A stretch of 64,000 nt of DNA, taken from Loxodes magnus (taxonomy: Eukaryota > Ciliophora > Karyorelictea > Loxodida > Loxodidae). The stretch covers positions 124,001 to 188,000 of the forward strand of contig CAMPDV010000520.1 of the NCBI GenBank assembly GCA_946699065.1. Direction: 5' to 3'. The position numbers and the translations under genes were made by a program. Shown here one piece after another: positions 46,901 through 59,909 of the stretch (the first letter of the stretch is position 1; each line of letters opens with the position of its first letter). The notes under the pieces are model-generated. The model was not told where the DNA came from and ran no database searches. It saw nothing but the letters and a program-made list of their open reading frames with translations.

Positions 46901-47960
46901 AATAATTTAAACAAAATATGGTTTTTTATTTTTCAATTTTTATTTTATAAATTATTTTAATAATTTAATAATAAAATAATTCATCTTATGAAAATAATTT
47001 TAATTACTTAAATTAAACATAATTGAATATTTAATTATTTATTAGAATCTTGGAGATAGGTACTTTAATATTTTTTATAATTTAATAAAATTATATTTTC
47101 CTTTCAATTAGACTGATATAATTTAAAATAGTTAAGCATAAATAAGTTTTATATCTTTAATTATTTTTTTTGCTTTTAGTTTATTTTATCAAAAGTAATA
47201 TGCAAGAATTTATATTCTTATTATAGTAACTTTGCTTTACTTTTATTGATAATAGCTTATTTGAGTTTTAAATCTAGATTGTTTAATAAAAAAGGGTAGA
47301 TTTCTTTTATAATTAGATTGAATAATAAGTAAAATATTAGATTCTAATGTATTGAAAATAGGTGGTATTAAGAATAGTTTTTCCTTTGCATTTAATAATA
47401 AATTAGTGATATAATATTTGATTATTTTAAGAAAATTAGTTAAAATGGTAACTATAGTAAGTAAAATGTATAGTTTAAAGTATTAAATTGTTTATTTTAG
47501 AAATTATTATTTAATTATCCACTTTCTTATTACTAATTCATTTAAACTTTTTATTTAACTAATCTCTTCTTTTATATTTACAAAAGTACTTTATTACTTA
47601 TAATTCATATTTAACCTAAGCTAATTTCCTTATACTAATTTAATTAAAAAATAAAAGAAACCAAATAAATAAGAGTATCACACAGTGAAATGCTTACATT
47701 ATTTCTAATTCTAGTTTACAAATTTAAAACCTTTATTAAATAAGCTTTACTATGTTAACTACTTCTATTAAGAAGCTTCAAATTACTATTTACAAATTTA
47801 TAGTCTAATTTTAGTTTTTATTTAAATTTAGAAGAAATAAATATCTTTAAAATAAATAATAAATAGATAAGATTTGAAGTAGCACCTTAATTATGTTCAG
47901 CTCTTTAAAAAAGGTTTTAAAATAAAATAAATTATTTTCTGAAGTCTTCCATAGTGCTAG
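46900..47960. other. AT-rich intergenic sequence
   Basis: Shared with 60960-62000. The segment near 47880-47930 (GAAGTAGCACC...CAGCTCTTTA) resembles a decayed SINE-like palindromic end. Nothing else is recognised. Confidence 0.4.
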
Positions 47961-47963
47961 CAT

Positions 47964-48200
47964 TCATTTGTGAGTCTTGTCTTCTATAGGGCCATTATCT
48001 GAATGCTCCATAAGAAACCTTAGTATCTGGAATCTTTCATCATTAACACTACTTGATACCTCTTCAGTCTTGTCTTCTCTTGGCTCCTATCAAGATTCTT
48101 GCTCTGTTCTTCGCCCATGGGGTACTTCCTGGTACCAGAATTTAAATCAACTCAGTTGGTGGATTGTTCCTTCCTATTTAAAATGAAATAAATAATACAT
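47964..48200 (-). CDS. Small acidic hypothetical protein, copy 1
   Basis: 78 residues from ATG 48200 to TGA 47966-47964. The C-terminal part is acidic and polar: EPREDKTEEVSSSVNDERF then QILRFLMEHSDNGPIEDK. The same length, start and stop occur at 62005-62241. Its 5' end overlaps the divergent 312-residue gene by 18 bases, which is unusual, so one of the two starts may be wrong. No family recognised. Confidence 0.35.
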
Positions 48201-49144
48201 ATAGAAATTTTTGAATCTATTCTTAAAACTTTGTTTTTGGTAAAAGCATTTAAAAGTTACTAAGAAATAAAAATTCGTAAGGTTGAATATTTAATATTTT
48301 AAGAGCTATTTAGTAATAAAGAAATAAGAGAAAAGCTATTAGCAGTATAAAAGGAATTTTAAATAAGAAAAGCAGCTTCTATAATCAAAAGAAGGTATTA
48401 AAAACTATTTAGAGCCATACTTAAGTATAACTAAAATCAATCTTTAAGTATTTATTTATGAGTTAAGGTTATTAATTATTAAGAGCCTATAATCTATTGG
48501 CTTGTAATAATAGTATTAGAGTAAAATAAAAAGGAGAAGATTATATAATCTCAGTTCTAAAATTGAAGAGAAAGTATAAGATTAGCATTCAAGATATAAT
48601 AGACAAATTTGATTAGAGACGTAATTCTTTATTGTTATAAGGGTAATAACAGTACTGTGATATAATCTGAGATTTATTAAAGTTCGTTTGAAAAATTAAT
48701 GAAATAGATATACAATAAGTATTGTTAGATTATAAGCCTTAAAGCTTAAATAATGATAAACTATTAGCTAGTTTGTTATTATTTATTGGTTCGTTGTTGC
48801 ATCCTTATCGTTCATATCTGTAATCTGAGTCTGCATATAAATATTTAGCTCTACTATTTAATTTATAAAGGTAGTTAATAAGAATATGCAAAACAAATAG
48901 ATTTGAAAACTATGATGACTTTTGCCTTGAAATAGATTTGATTTAGTTAGTTAGTTCCGAACTAGATATAAATAATTGGATTTAGTTTGATTTAAATAAT
49001 TTGTATTAAGTTGCTGATTTTAAAAATGAAGAGAATGATATAGCTGCATTAAATGAATTGCTTAATTAATTAGATATATAACTCCTTTTTGTTGTTAATG
49101 AAATTGATTAGTGTTATTTTATTGTTTTTATAGTGTAAAATTGA
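48183..49144 (+). pseudogene. 312-residue gene, copy broken by 23-base insertion
   Basis: Starts MKQIIHIEIFESILKTLFLV and is closely similar to 62224-63162. After the codons for RAILKY there is a 23-base insertion (near 48430-48455) flanked by TTAAGTA repeats that moves the rest out of frame. Beyond it the sequence still encodes the acidic C-terminus (NNWIQFDLNNLYQVADFKNE) to the same TGA (49142-49144). It therefore looks like a recent loss of function in this copy. Confidence 0.6.
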
Positions 49145-49689
49145 ATTGGTAACTAAAATATAGGGAATCTATAAGCATTATTAGTTATTAAAATAATCAT
49201 ATTAATTAATTTTTTCTTTATATTTTTTATTTTAATTTTATAATTTTTATTCCATTTTTACCTATTTCTATGTAATTTTCTAGTGAAAAATAATGGTGAT
49301 ATTGAATGTATTTAGAAACAAATATTCTAAATTTGTCTAAATAATTTTAAGTTCTTAATTACCTTATAATACCTTAAATTATTTTACTTTTATCTTACTA
49401 AACTTTTATTACTGCATTTTTTATGTTTCCATCATATTTTTTAAGATTAGCAGACTATTAATCTGATCATTTTGTAATTTATTAAATAAATAGTCTTTCA
49501 AATTGATGAAATTATAATTTTAATATTTTCATCATTTTTGCTGATTGACAGTTTTTTAAATTTGCAAAATAGTAATTTAATAGCTATAAGTTTCCTATAG
49601 TACGTTTTTCTATTAAATTTAGTTAAATCTTTATTTATTAATTAATAATCAATATATTGCATTTAAGATTATACCTTTAATACTTTATA

Positions 49690-50390
49690 AATACCTTAAA
49701 CAATACTATTTTAACATAACTATCTCAAATTCAAAACTACATTCAATTACCAAAATTACTCATCTCATATTCAAAAACTAACAATAGTACACACAAACCT
49801 ACAAACACATAACCATCCAAAATTAACATACACAAATCTACACTCAATTCCTTAATTCATTACCTAAATTAAACATTTTTACACCAAACTTAAACAACAC
49901 CCAAATCCTTAGAGAAATCGCTAAAACATTTTAGCCCTTATCGACAAAATTTAGGATCTAGAAAAATAAATATATGCTCTTGCTAGGACCATGAAAAATA
50001 AACACAATAAAAAAGGATCTCATACAGCACGAGGACGATAATGAAATCCACATAATGGAATGATAAGTGAAGACAAGAATATTACTATAGATAGACAAAT
50101 TTTCTACAGTATTAATGATAATTGAAGAATAGTAAGCCGAGAATTTTGCCTATGCGAAAATTAAATTATCCATTTAGAAAATTAAGAAAACAAATCTAAA
50201 GAATCGAATAGAAAAGCATAATAAGTTAGACTATTCCAAGTGATGCTATATTAATATAAATTAAACAGTCAACAATCAAAATCTAAACAAATTTGAACCA
50301 TAAAAAGATTAAGAATGTAGAATTTGCAATAAGATAGGACTCTATTGAGAAGACTGAAGGAAAGAGAAAAAAAACTGAAAGATAAGTAAT
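49690..50390 (+). CDS. Polar N-terminus, coiled-coil basic protein, hypothetical
   Basis: One frame can be followed from a G-poor stretch encoding a His/Asn/Thr/Gln-rich region (NYQNYSSHIQKL, HNHPKLTYTNLHSIPQFI). It continues into a coiled coil (ALIDKIQDLEKQIYALART) and a basic region with REFCLCENQIIHLENQENKS and LLRRLKEREKKLKDKQW. Start and end are not certain. The layout (polar N-terminus, coiled coil, basic tail) resembles retroelement ORF1 proteins, but no zinc knuckle follows. The first part is repeated at 63710-64000. Confidence 0.45.
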
Positions 50391-50399
50391 GAAATATGA

Positions 50400-51185
50400 T
50401 GATCTCCATTTATTCAATATCGTTCGGAAACATATATAAGAAGAAGTAAAGAAATTCTAATTTTTTCAATCAATCCTTAAAATATGAAGAGTGGAGTAGA
50501 TGGAGCAACAAAGGAACAAATATTAAGGTAGGAACGAAGTGAGAAATATGATTATTATAAAGGATTTATTTTAAAAATATTGATTTAAATTTCCTTTTCA
50601 TTAAATACAGCCATTTTTATAAAAGCAAGGTTGAATATTTGCAAAATGATGATAATTAAATTTGCCAGTTGTAAAATAATAAAAATGAATATAAATTTGT
50701 ATTTAACTATTTTAGCAAGTATATGGATGTTTACTATATACATTAAAAGTATTAATAATAAGAAAATGTAGAATAAATTTATAATTGTAAAGCTATATTT
50801 TATTTAATAAATTATTGTATATAAATATTTTTTTATTTAAATATAAAAAGCAATAATTTAAGTTGTTAATACTAATCAAATATTCAAATATTATCCTTAG
50901 TTTAATATCTTATTTTCAATATACAATCCTACCTGTCTCTAGTTTATTCAATCATACCTTTTAATTTTAGTCTATCACTTTTATGCATATTATATACATT
51001 TCTAGATCAAACAATCAAATTCACAATTTTTACCTATCATTTTCTTATAACTCATTTATTCCCCAGCAGAACCAGCTGATACAAGTATATGAACTAAAGG
51101 TGCTAGAGTAACTAAAATAACTAAAGTATCTTACTAAAAGTAAGTAAAGCAAATAAGGCGAGTAAAAGCCGCGTAGAGAGATAAA
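50400..51185. other. AT-rich spacer before LSU rRNA fragment
   Basis: No gene is supported. The last 100 bases, from about 51065, become GC-richer and lead into the LSU-like block, possibly as 3' flank of the rRNA-derived segment. Confidence 0.4.
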
Positions 51186-51189
51186 GAAG

Positions 51190-52115
51190 AGATAGATGGG
51201 GTGACTATGAAAAAGTCTTAGCAGATCATAAGGAAAGCTTACTCTTATGTATACAACCCCAGGTCAATATTTATTGGTCTACAAAGGATCTGTCCTTTCT
51301 GCTTGCATGTGGATTACTCGTCTATTCTGCTAACAGAAATGAGGAGAGCTTGGGGATATAAAAAATATTGTTTTCATAAGTAAATAGAAGGCGTCGCTCC
51401 CAGATTAGATTCTGACTTAGAGACGTTCAATCATAATATATGAAGATGGTAGCGTAACCAAAAGGCTGTTCAACCAATGGCGATACCAGAGATCTGGACC
51501 AACGGTTCCTCTCGTATTGAGTTTTATTACTATGGCAATGCAGTAATTAATACAATAAAATTAAACTGGTTCACTACGGACTAAACCCAGGTCACATTTC
51601 TTTTCGACAGATGAGCAATAGAACACTTGGTGAATTCAGCTTCACAATGATAGGAAGAACCGACATCGAATAATCAAAAGGCAACGTCGCTATGAACGCT
51701 TGGCTGCCACAAGCCAGTTATCCCTGTGGTAATTTTTCTGACACCTCTGGCTTAAAACTCATAAAAGATAAAGGATCGATAGGCCATTATTTCCCAGTTC
51801 ATCCTGACACTGAGAGGTTGAATGAAGCCAGCTTTTCCCCTTTTGATCTGTGAGCGGTTTCTGTCCGCTCTGAGCTGGCCGTAGGACACCTATGTTATCT
51901 TTTAACAGATGTGCCGCTCCAGTCAAATTCCCTACCTGGCAGTTTCTCCCATCCAGTTACATTGCTAGAAAATTTCTGTATCTGCTCTTGGTAGGGGTTT
52001 GAAGCCTGACTGCTCATAACGATGGAGCTCCCTAGTAGCTGTGCCTGGAGCACAACAGGATGTCCCCGTTATTCCATAAAAAGAGAGCGTCAGATCGTGC
52101 AATCGGAAAGAGTTT
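51190..52115 (-). rRNA. Divergent LSU (28S-like) rRNA 3' fragment
   Basis: The minus strand matches the 3' part of eukaryotic nuclear LSU rRNA. It includes the sarcin-ricin loop context ACGAGAGGAACCG (near 51505), CGACATCGAATAATC-type and GCTATGAACGCTTGGC blocks, GCCACAAGCCAGTTATCCC (as written on plus, 51707) and CGGCACATCTGTTAAA (near 51920). Upstream blocks such as CCTGTTG near 52060 are much less alike. In the sarcin-ricin loop the base before TACGAGAGG is A where G is almost universal. No 5' part, 5.8S or SSU is present nearby, so I infer a pseudogene or inserted fragment, not a working rDNA unit. Confidence 0.75.
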
Positions 52116-53229
52116 CCTGTCCAAAAACTCTTTTATTTAAAATTAATTTAATAGTTCTGCACTTACATAATAGGAATTATCTCTTTTTATCTATCACTTT
52201 AATGATTTTAATGATAATCTTATTGAGATACTTCACATATCCCTTATCCTAAATACAATATAAAGTTAGAGACTGATAATTATCTTTACTTATACTAAAT
52301 AGTTTTTAATATTCTCTGGTTATTTTATGAAGGAACGCTTTGCAATTATTAGGCTTTAGTGTAATGATGCTATGGTTTCTACATTTTAACTTTTATTAAA
52401 GCTTATAAATATCTTTCAAACATCTCTTACAATTGATTGGCATTCTAACTTGTTAGGCCTTTGAGCTCTTGATGAAACAGTTGTTGACATAATTAAGACT
52501 TAGCAGATTGAGATTTTATTTGAATCTAGTAAAAATAAGTTTAATATTATTCACATAGATAACTACTATTTAAACTGAAGGAAATAAAAGTAGCTTAATT
52601 AACTATAATAGGCTATTTATTAGTTAAGATATAATTAATAGTTACTTTTAAAATTATACCATTAATGCAAGAAATTTCCCTCTAATTTGTTATTTACTTA
52701 TACAAACTTAGTTTGCAAACATGTACATAGAAACTGATAAAGAGAAGAGCAAGATTATTTAAAAATAGTACCATATGCTTAGAATTATAATAAATCCTTA
52801 AATGCTTTAACTATATCTTACAGATTTTAGAAGCTAAGTATTTAATAACCTCAACATTACAAATATCCAATTAGACTAACCTATCAAATTTATTACCAAG
52901 TACTTTCTAACCTAGAATTCATGCTTAATTTTATAATGTATACTCCATATATCAAGAGGATAAGTTAGAAGAGATATTTAATTATTGTATTTTCTTAATT
53001 GAGATATAGTAGTAAGGAAGATATTTGAGAGCTTTTAGTAATTTAAAATAAAAAAAAAACAGATAAGAGGAGACAAGGAATGGAAATATTCTTAGAGCTC
53101 AGCCTTTAAATCCTTATCTCTATTTTTCTTTATTAGTAATATTCTATTTGAGATAATAAGAGATTTAATGCTTTTAAATAGCAGATAAACTTTCCTCTCT
53201 ACTTTCCTTAAAATTCTTCATATCCTTTT
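52116..53229. other. AT-rich spacer
   Basis: Between the LSU fragment and duplication B copy 2 I see no supported gene. The sequence is unique to this place in the window. Confidence 0.4.
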
Positions 53230-54900
53230 CGTTTATTAATATCCATGGTGCATATTTTCTCTACTTTAATCGTTTTTATATTTCTTTTCAAGTGTTGTTT
53301 AAGTTTCCTTAATTAACTTAATCTAAGAAAATATTTAATTGATTTTTTCTATCTTTTTTTGATGCATTCTAAATTTTCTCCTTACTTCTTATCTCATTTT
53401 AATATAATTATCAAATTATAAGCATCCTTATCTAATTAAATATTTACTTATTTTACCTTCTATTGAAATTTTTTCTTAGTTTTATTATTTCTGCTGTATA
53501 TAGTATTTTATCATTTGATTTGTTACAAATCCACATATCGCTTTGGTCACTTCTTGGACGTATTCTGATTATTTTTATAATATGCTTCGCTATCTAAAGT
53601 TTCAAATATCTCTTTTCTTCAATCATTCTTTGAATCTCTCTAGAACCTTTAATTGCTTTAATTTTTGAAAGTTTATCCCTTTAATTTATTGCTTTTTTCT
53701 AAATTCTTCCGAAATTTTTATCTTTATTTTGTCTGGTAATGATCTCCTATTGGTCTCTATTGATAAAATATTGTGCTGATAATGCTAAGCGTGATATATT
53801 GATTCGTTAAGAAGTATTCTATTTTGAATTATCCGTTCCCTTATGTTATGATGAAGGTTGGATCTTGATTTAGATCTTTACATTCTAAAAGATAATCTTT
53901 CATCAAGTTAAATAAGTATTAGCCTGTATTATTCTGCTCATACGATAAAAATTGAGGAATATGCGCATTAAAATTCCCTAAAATTTATAATCCTCTGCTG
54001 TTATTATGAATTATTATAGATTTTCATAAAAGGGTATTTGTTAATCAGAGTTCGATGTTGTAGTGCTATATACGTTTATCAATGCTACCCATCATCAAGT
54101 GTTAAACATATAAATCTTCCTCTCTAAAATAATTCTGCTTGATTGAGATCCGTTATATTAAATACCTTGGTCTGATGGTAATTCCATCTTTTATATAAAA
54201 TGCTACTCCTTTGCAGTGTTTTGTGCTCAATTTTATTATTGCTTTGAATCCGTATATATAAAGATCTTCATCAATTTGATCCGCAAATATTTCTTAAATT
54301 GTCATAATTTCTATCTTTTTTCACACATAAAATTGTTTAATTCTTGTTTTATTTGATTCCTCTGGCATTTTTTGTGCCTATGTTTAATTATTTCCGAATT
54401 GTGTGAGTGTTTCCTTATTTTTGAATTCTATAAAAATTATTAGTGTCTGAAAGATTTTCATACTCTCAATATTTTTACCATATTCTTATTTCAGATATCT
54501 TGAGAAATGCTTGAACGATTTCATTTTCTTGCATTTCTTCTGGACTGAGTCTTTGGTTGTAGTAATTTTCTTATAAACATTTATTGAAACAGGTAACTCC
54601 TACTCTTTTAGCAGTTTTGAGCTGTGTATTCTCCTCCTCATTTTATGGAATTTGCTCATTCTTTTCTTCTTCCATTATAAGGGTTTGCACAGAGCTGAGA
54701 TCTGATATGATGTTCTAAATTTACTACTTTTTTTGATAGGTTGCTTATTTTTAACATTTCTGTCCCTTAATTTAGTGTATTTCTCCTAGTAGCTTAAATA
54801 TTTTGCGACACATATATTTTTCTTATAAATAATATCAAAGATCTGATCAAGTTGCAAAGCTCTTTCACACCTTTATTAAATTTAATAACCAATCTCGATC
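53230..54900 (-). mobile_element. LINE-type retroelement, unit 4, internally deleted
   Basis: Begins at the same breakpoint as unit 3 (CATGGTGCATATTTTCTC). It keeps decayed APE sequence to about 54350, then jumps to the region before the RING-Kelch gene, having lost most of ORF1 with the zinc knuckle. The 5' end abuts RING-Kelch gene 4. Confidence 0.7.
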
Positions 54901-55070
54901 TGAGATTGGCATCATGCAGAATGTGAGATAGCTACTTGATATAATAGCTTAATATTGTAGTATTTAAGTAAATAAAGTAATAATGTAATAGTTGATATTT
55001 ATATACTAATTTTTGATGGTAACTGTTATAAATTGCCTTTATAGCTTTTGTAGTCTAAATAATAATAAAA

Positions 55071-56465
55071 ATGTAAGCGTTACCAAAATGCTTAATCTGC
55101 TTAGAAGATTACAACTTAACTAATGCTCTTCCAACTGTCTTACCTTGTGGACATATTTACTGTGGTTTGTGTTTGAATACTGAGTACTGATTATAAGGCA
55201 TAATGTAATGTCCTATTTGTTAAAAAGGATTCCATTTTAGATTTGATGATTTACCTTAAGAAAGTGATTTAATAAGAATGATATTTTAAAACTAATAATA
55301 CATATAAAAGATTTAAGATGCTAGATAGAAATTAAAAGAGATAAGGAGGTAAATTATGGAAAAATCTAAAACCATTACAACCAAATAATCAAACATTAGT
55401 AATACTCTCATAATACCACTAACTAATATCATCATCAATCATTAACCAACATTTATCTACCAAAAATAACACTCAAATATTATCTAATTCTACTAATCAC
55501 TAAAACCAACTATACTCTAATATAACTCATAACCACCTACAATACTAAAGTCTAAATTAACTTACAATCTAATAAGATACAAACTATAACACAATACTAA
55601 GTAACCAAATATTATTTAGACTAATTAACATAAACTAACCTAGCACTTTATATAATCTAACTATATTCACTTTTTTGATTAATGAATTTAAAAATTAAGT
55701 TTATTTAATATTTAAACAGAGTAATTACGATAAGTCTAAGTTTAAATTATAATTCATGTTGGTAGTAAAAGTATAGAATATTAAAATAAGTTATATTTAA
55801 TTGGAGGATATAACAAAAATTAAAAGAAAGGAATAAAAGAAACTTGATAGTTTGATTTTGAAGGTAATAGAATAAAACTTAGTGATCTAAATGAGGGAAG
55901 ATGTGGCTTTGGAATAGCAGCTGCTTAAAAATATATTTATGTGGTTGGAGGATTTACTAGTAATAATCAAGTTTTATAATCAGTAGAAAAGTTAAAGATA
56001 GGAAACTAGAGTAAATGATAAAACTGCTCTTAATTTTCATTCAAAATAGGAGGTTAAACTTTAGTAGTAGATAAAGATGAATAAAATATTTATTCTTTTG
56101 GAGGTGGAAATTAGAAAGTATAAACTTTACAAGATATATGAAAATATAGCATATAGAATGATAGATGAAGTAAGTAAAATTTGAATCTTCCTGAAGCTGT
56201 TGCTAGGCCTATAGTTTGTTTAGAGCCTTTTATCATATTTGGAGGTATGAAAAATGGATTTACGAATAAATATTCAAGAAGAATATATAAAAGAAGCAAA
56301 GAATAGTGGTAATAAAGCTAAATTTTTAAAGATTTTGGAGCTTTAACGGAGATGAAAATAAGAAATAACTATGGATATGTTTTTGCTATAGAATAAGAAA
56401 GCGTTTCAATAATGAGGATTGATTTAGAAAAATTGAGTTATAGAAGTATTAGAAGTCATAACTGA
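55071..56465 (+). CDS. RING-Kelch protein, probable E3 ubiquitin ligase, gene 4
   Basis: 464 residues with the constant RING and linker. TGA stands at codon 259 (ETW) and at codon 366 (DRW, 56166-56168), where other copies use TGG. Variable boxes read DQW and HVG. Blade loops read GGYNKNQK, GGFTSNNQ, GGGNQKV and GGMKNGFT. It ends at the shared TGA 56463-56465. Start and context are as for the other three genes. The minus-strand frame at 56111-56299 is antisense to the Kelch region and not a gene. Confidence 0.87.
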
Positions 56466-56984
56466 TAAACATAATAATAATATCTATATTATTAATAATA
56501 TTTAAAATAAATATAATTTAATATGTAAAGAAGTAGTTAAAAGATCTATAATTAGTTAAATATATTACTACTTATTAAAATATTTAAAGCGTCTGAAATA
56601 AATAAAGAATCACATTTTATCTAAGCATCTTTAAAAATCTATTATTAAAATATTATCATTATTCAGAACAAACATACAGCTTATAACATACCAAAACATA
56701 TTCAACACAGTCAAAAATTGTCGTTAAATACATCCTTATATTCAAATTATACAAGTACTACTTAGATTACTCTATTATTTATCTAATCAAATCAAAACTA
56801 TAATCAAATTATCATTAAGCTATACCTTCATCTAAATAATAATTAGTTCAAAACTACTATCATCAAGTCAACATCTTAAACCCTTTAATACATTAATTCC
56901 TTTAATCATTTAAACTAAAATCTATATAATTAAAAATGTCCATTGTGTGACCAATAATAAAACCAAGCCATTATAACATCTTAA

Positions 56985-59790
56985 CTCTCGATAAAACTTA
57001 AACATAATAACTTTATGAGATTAATATGATAAGCCAGTATGATTTAAACAACATCCAGATAAAGCCTTTAGGAGGGATTTTTAATGATGAAAAAAAGTAA
57101 GGAAATGGGATGAATTAATAAAATTAGCAAAAATAAAATTTTATTAAATGAATAATTTTTAAAGTAAATAAAGTAGAAAACTTCATCTAAAAAATAAGAA
57201 TAATCTATCTCAATTTTATATTTAAAAAATGAAAATTATTTGTAAAGTCTCTTCTCAAAAGGATTCATCTTAGTTAAGTTACGATTAATAAAAAATACTT
57301 TAAGAAATCCAAATTATGCAATTAAAAAATTTTAAACTTTTAAGAACTGTACAAGAACTTGAAAGAAAAATTGAACGTCTTATGATTAATTAATAAGAAC
57401 AAAAATTGAAAATAAATAGCTAGGAAATATCAGAGTAGAATAATTAGAAACAAAATTTAACCAATTCGCAGAGTTAACTGAAAGCTTATTTCTGTAAACG
57501 ATGTCGATGAATTATACAACGGATGTAGAGCAACAGCCTATAAAAAATTATATTCCCTATTGAAAAATAATGAGATGTTAATACTGCAAGTGACCAGAGC
57601 ACGAAGTTAGAAGCTGCTTCCAATTCTAATGAAAAAAAGAAAATAGTAGAAAACTAATGGGAAATATTTTCAGGATCTATTGCAATCAGGAAGGCAAACT
57701 CTACAGGAAAAAAATAATCCAGCTAAACAAAGAAGCTCCAAACATATAGCATACAATTAACTAATTTAATAAGAAATGAATGGGAATCAACCTATCGGAA
57801 ACTCTCAGAAAAAAGAAATTAAAAATCCTCAGAACTTATGATAAACAAGATCCAAGCAAAAATGAAGTTTCTTTTTTAGCATTAAACTTTTGATTTGTGA
57901 TTAACCAAATAAAGGTGAAATCACGTAAATTAATTAATTCATTCATATAGGAAGACATTTAAAAATTACAACTCAAGCAAACCAAAAATAAAATAATATG
58001 CCTCATTAATGGAATTCTTCATACACATATAGAGAGATTTTGGATAAATATAGATTAAGTACAAATAATACTAAATGGACTTATTCTAACTGTTTTCTCT
58101 GATTAAGAATGTCTTAATAAATTCTCTAAGATAAACAATGGCAACATTAATCTTTTGATATTTTTATCAATAAGAGAAATATTAATGAATACTACAATAA
58201 TAATAGCTACTTAATTCACTACTTTTAAGTATTTAAAAAATTTAGTTCCAACAGAAAAACAGTTAAAAGCCTTCAAAAATAGAAAAAATAGTTTTACATT
58301 CAATAAAGGGAGCAACATGACTTTATGTAGAACTATTACGTCCTAGAATTATCAGAAATCACTTATCCAGAAAATATTCCTATTTGACTTGATGAAAAAA
58401 AATTACGTGTAAAATTATGCCATTCGGCAATATATGATGATGTTTAAACTGTCTAAAATTGGACACAGCACTAAATGTTGTAGAAGATAAAAAAGCAATA
58501 AAATTAATAATCAATTGTGCTGAATTATCAAAAAAGCGTTAAAATATGTAACAAGAAATAGCACATTAAAATAAAAGATACATAAATAAAAATAGAAAAT
58601 CTAAAGAAATGATTAAGAAATTATAAAGACGAGTAGCAAGCAAAAATTTGCTTAACTAATTATTTAAATGATAAACTAGATAGGCAATAATTGAAAGAAT
58701 AATAAAAGATCATCCAACTGAATGAATACTGAGATAAAATTATTAAAGCAACCTAAGATCTATGAAAAAGCCAAAGTTTAACACTATGAGAGAAAAAATG
58801 GAATTACTAGAACTTTTTGAAAAAAATAAGTTTCTATAAGTAACTAACTCACTTCCATAACTAATAGATGAAACTAATTTTAATAATAATCCAAAAAATT
58901 GTTCTCAGAAAAGATAGCATACATTAAACTTAAACATACATAAACATTAGAGTAATTTGGTTTTGAAATAGACTAAGCAAGTGATACTAATTTGATATTT
59001 GATACTAAATAGAAAGAATCAAATAATGAAGATCAAGAAAATTTGAATATTTGAAATTAATAAAGTATAAGAACTGATAATGTAAGAGGAATCAAGTTGA
59101 ACAAAGAAGATTTAAGTAAATTTATGTTTGAAAAAATGTAGATATTATGGCGACTCAAGAAATGCTTATAGATTCAATTAAAGATATGCCCTAAATATTC
59201 GGATATCGCGTAGTTAAAAAGCCAGGAGCTAGACTTAGTAAAGGAATGATTTTATATATTAAAGAACTATTTTTATACAAAATTAAAAAGTACGATGCAA
59301 ATGGACTAAAATAAAATGAAATACTCGAAGGCGGCAGAATAATTGTATGAATCTTGATGATAGATTTAAATTTATCAATGTATATGTGCCTACAACACTC
59401 GAGTAGGAATAACTAATCTCTTTCTAAGAAAGCCTAAAAATAATTCAAATACATAACAAATAATTTAAGTTCATAAAATACTATAATATGAGATTTAATG
59501 CACATATACATAAATTCTACCAAATGAACTAAACCCAGCAGAATAATAGCTATTAAAAATAATGAATTAATTCAAACTAGAATGGAATGATCCAGCAAAA
59601 GACCTAACCTAGATTACTACAAGAGGAAAAAAAAAGTTTAAAATTGAATATTTTTTAACGGACTAATGAATTAGTTGAGCATAATTAGCATAAGAATTTT
59701 TAAGTAAAGAATGTTAGATGATTATTAATCTGGGTAATTAGTATTTAAATTGGTTAAAAAAAGCAGATATAAATCATAAAATATTATTAA
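56985..59790 (+). mobile_element. Plus-strand LINE-like element, unit 4
   Basis: Copy of 43195-45990. The ORF1 region encodes DVDELYNGCRATAYKKLYSL (near 57510), ICLINGILHTHIERFW (near 58000) and NYQKSLIQKIFLFDLMKK (near 58350). The endonuclease starts near 59075 (RTDNVRGI), with GYRVVKKPGARLSKG, FINVYVPTTLEQE and RFNAHIH. Small indels break it. No RT follows. Confidence 0.6.
59075..59540 (+). pseudogene. LINE-like APE endonuclease domain, unit 4
   Basis: Blocks correspond one for one with 45285-45760. One-base losses near 59135 and 59345 break the frame. The FNAHIH block is again preceded by Met-Arg instead of Gly-Asp. Confidence 0.65.
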
Positions 59791-59909
59791 CTAAAAAAGC
59801 TTAAAAGATTTTTATATTTATAAATTCTTTTATAAATACTTACATGAATTTACTTAATTTTATCAATTTACTTCTTAAATTGTAAAAATTTTAAAGTCTT
59901 AAATATATT

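Larger units (their letters stand above)
37988..49992. repeat. Segmental duplication B, copy 1
   Basis: This block recurs at 53230-64000. The RING-Kelch starts (41271 and 55071) are 13800 bases apart, and the gene pair at 48.2 kb recurs at 62.2 kb. It holds a truncated LINE (minus), RING-Kelch gene 3, a plus-strand LINE-like element, a WD40 gene and the 312-residue gene in a broken form. The copies differ by a SINE insertion here (40483-40990), fewer WD40 blades here and a 23-base insertion in the 312-residue gene here. Confidence 0.9.

Noticed and set aside
47977-48186. 69-codon plus-strand frame (also 62018-62227)
   Set aside because: Overlaps the small acidic minus-strand ORF, which has matching start and stop in both copies and conservative changes; the plus frame shows no such pattern.
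52022-52252. 76-codon plus-strand frame
   Set aside because: Antisense to the LSU rRNA fragment and then runs into AT-rich spacer.
56111-56299. 62-codon minus-strand frames (also 42311-42499)
   Set aside because: Antisense to the Kelch domain of RING-Kelch genes 4 and 3.
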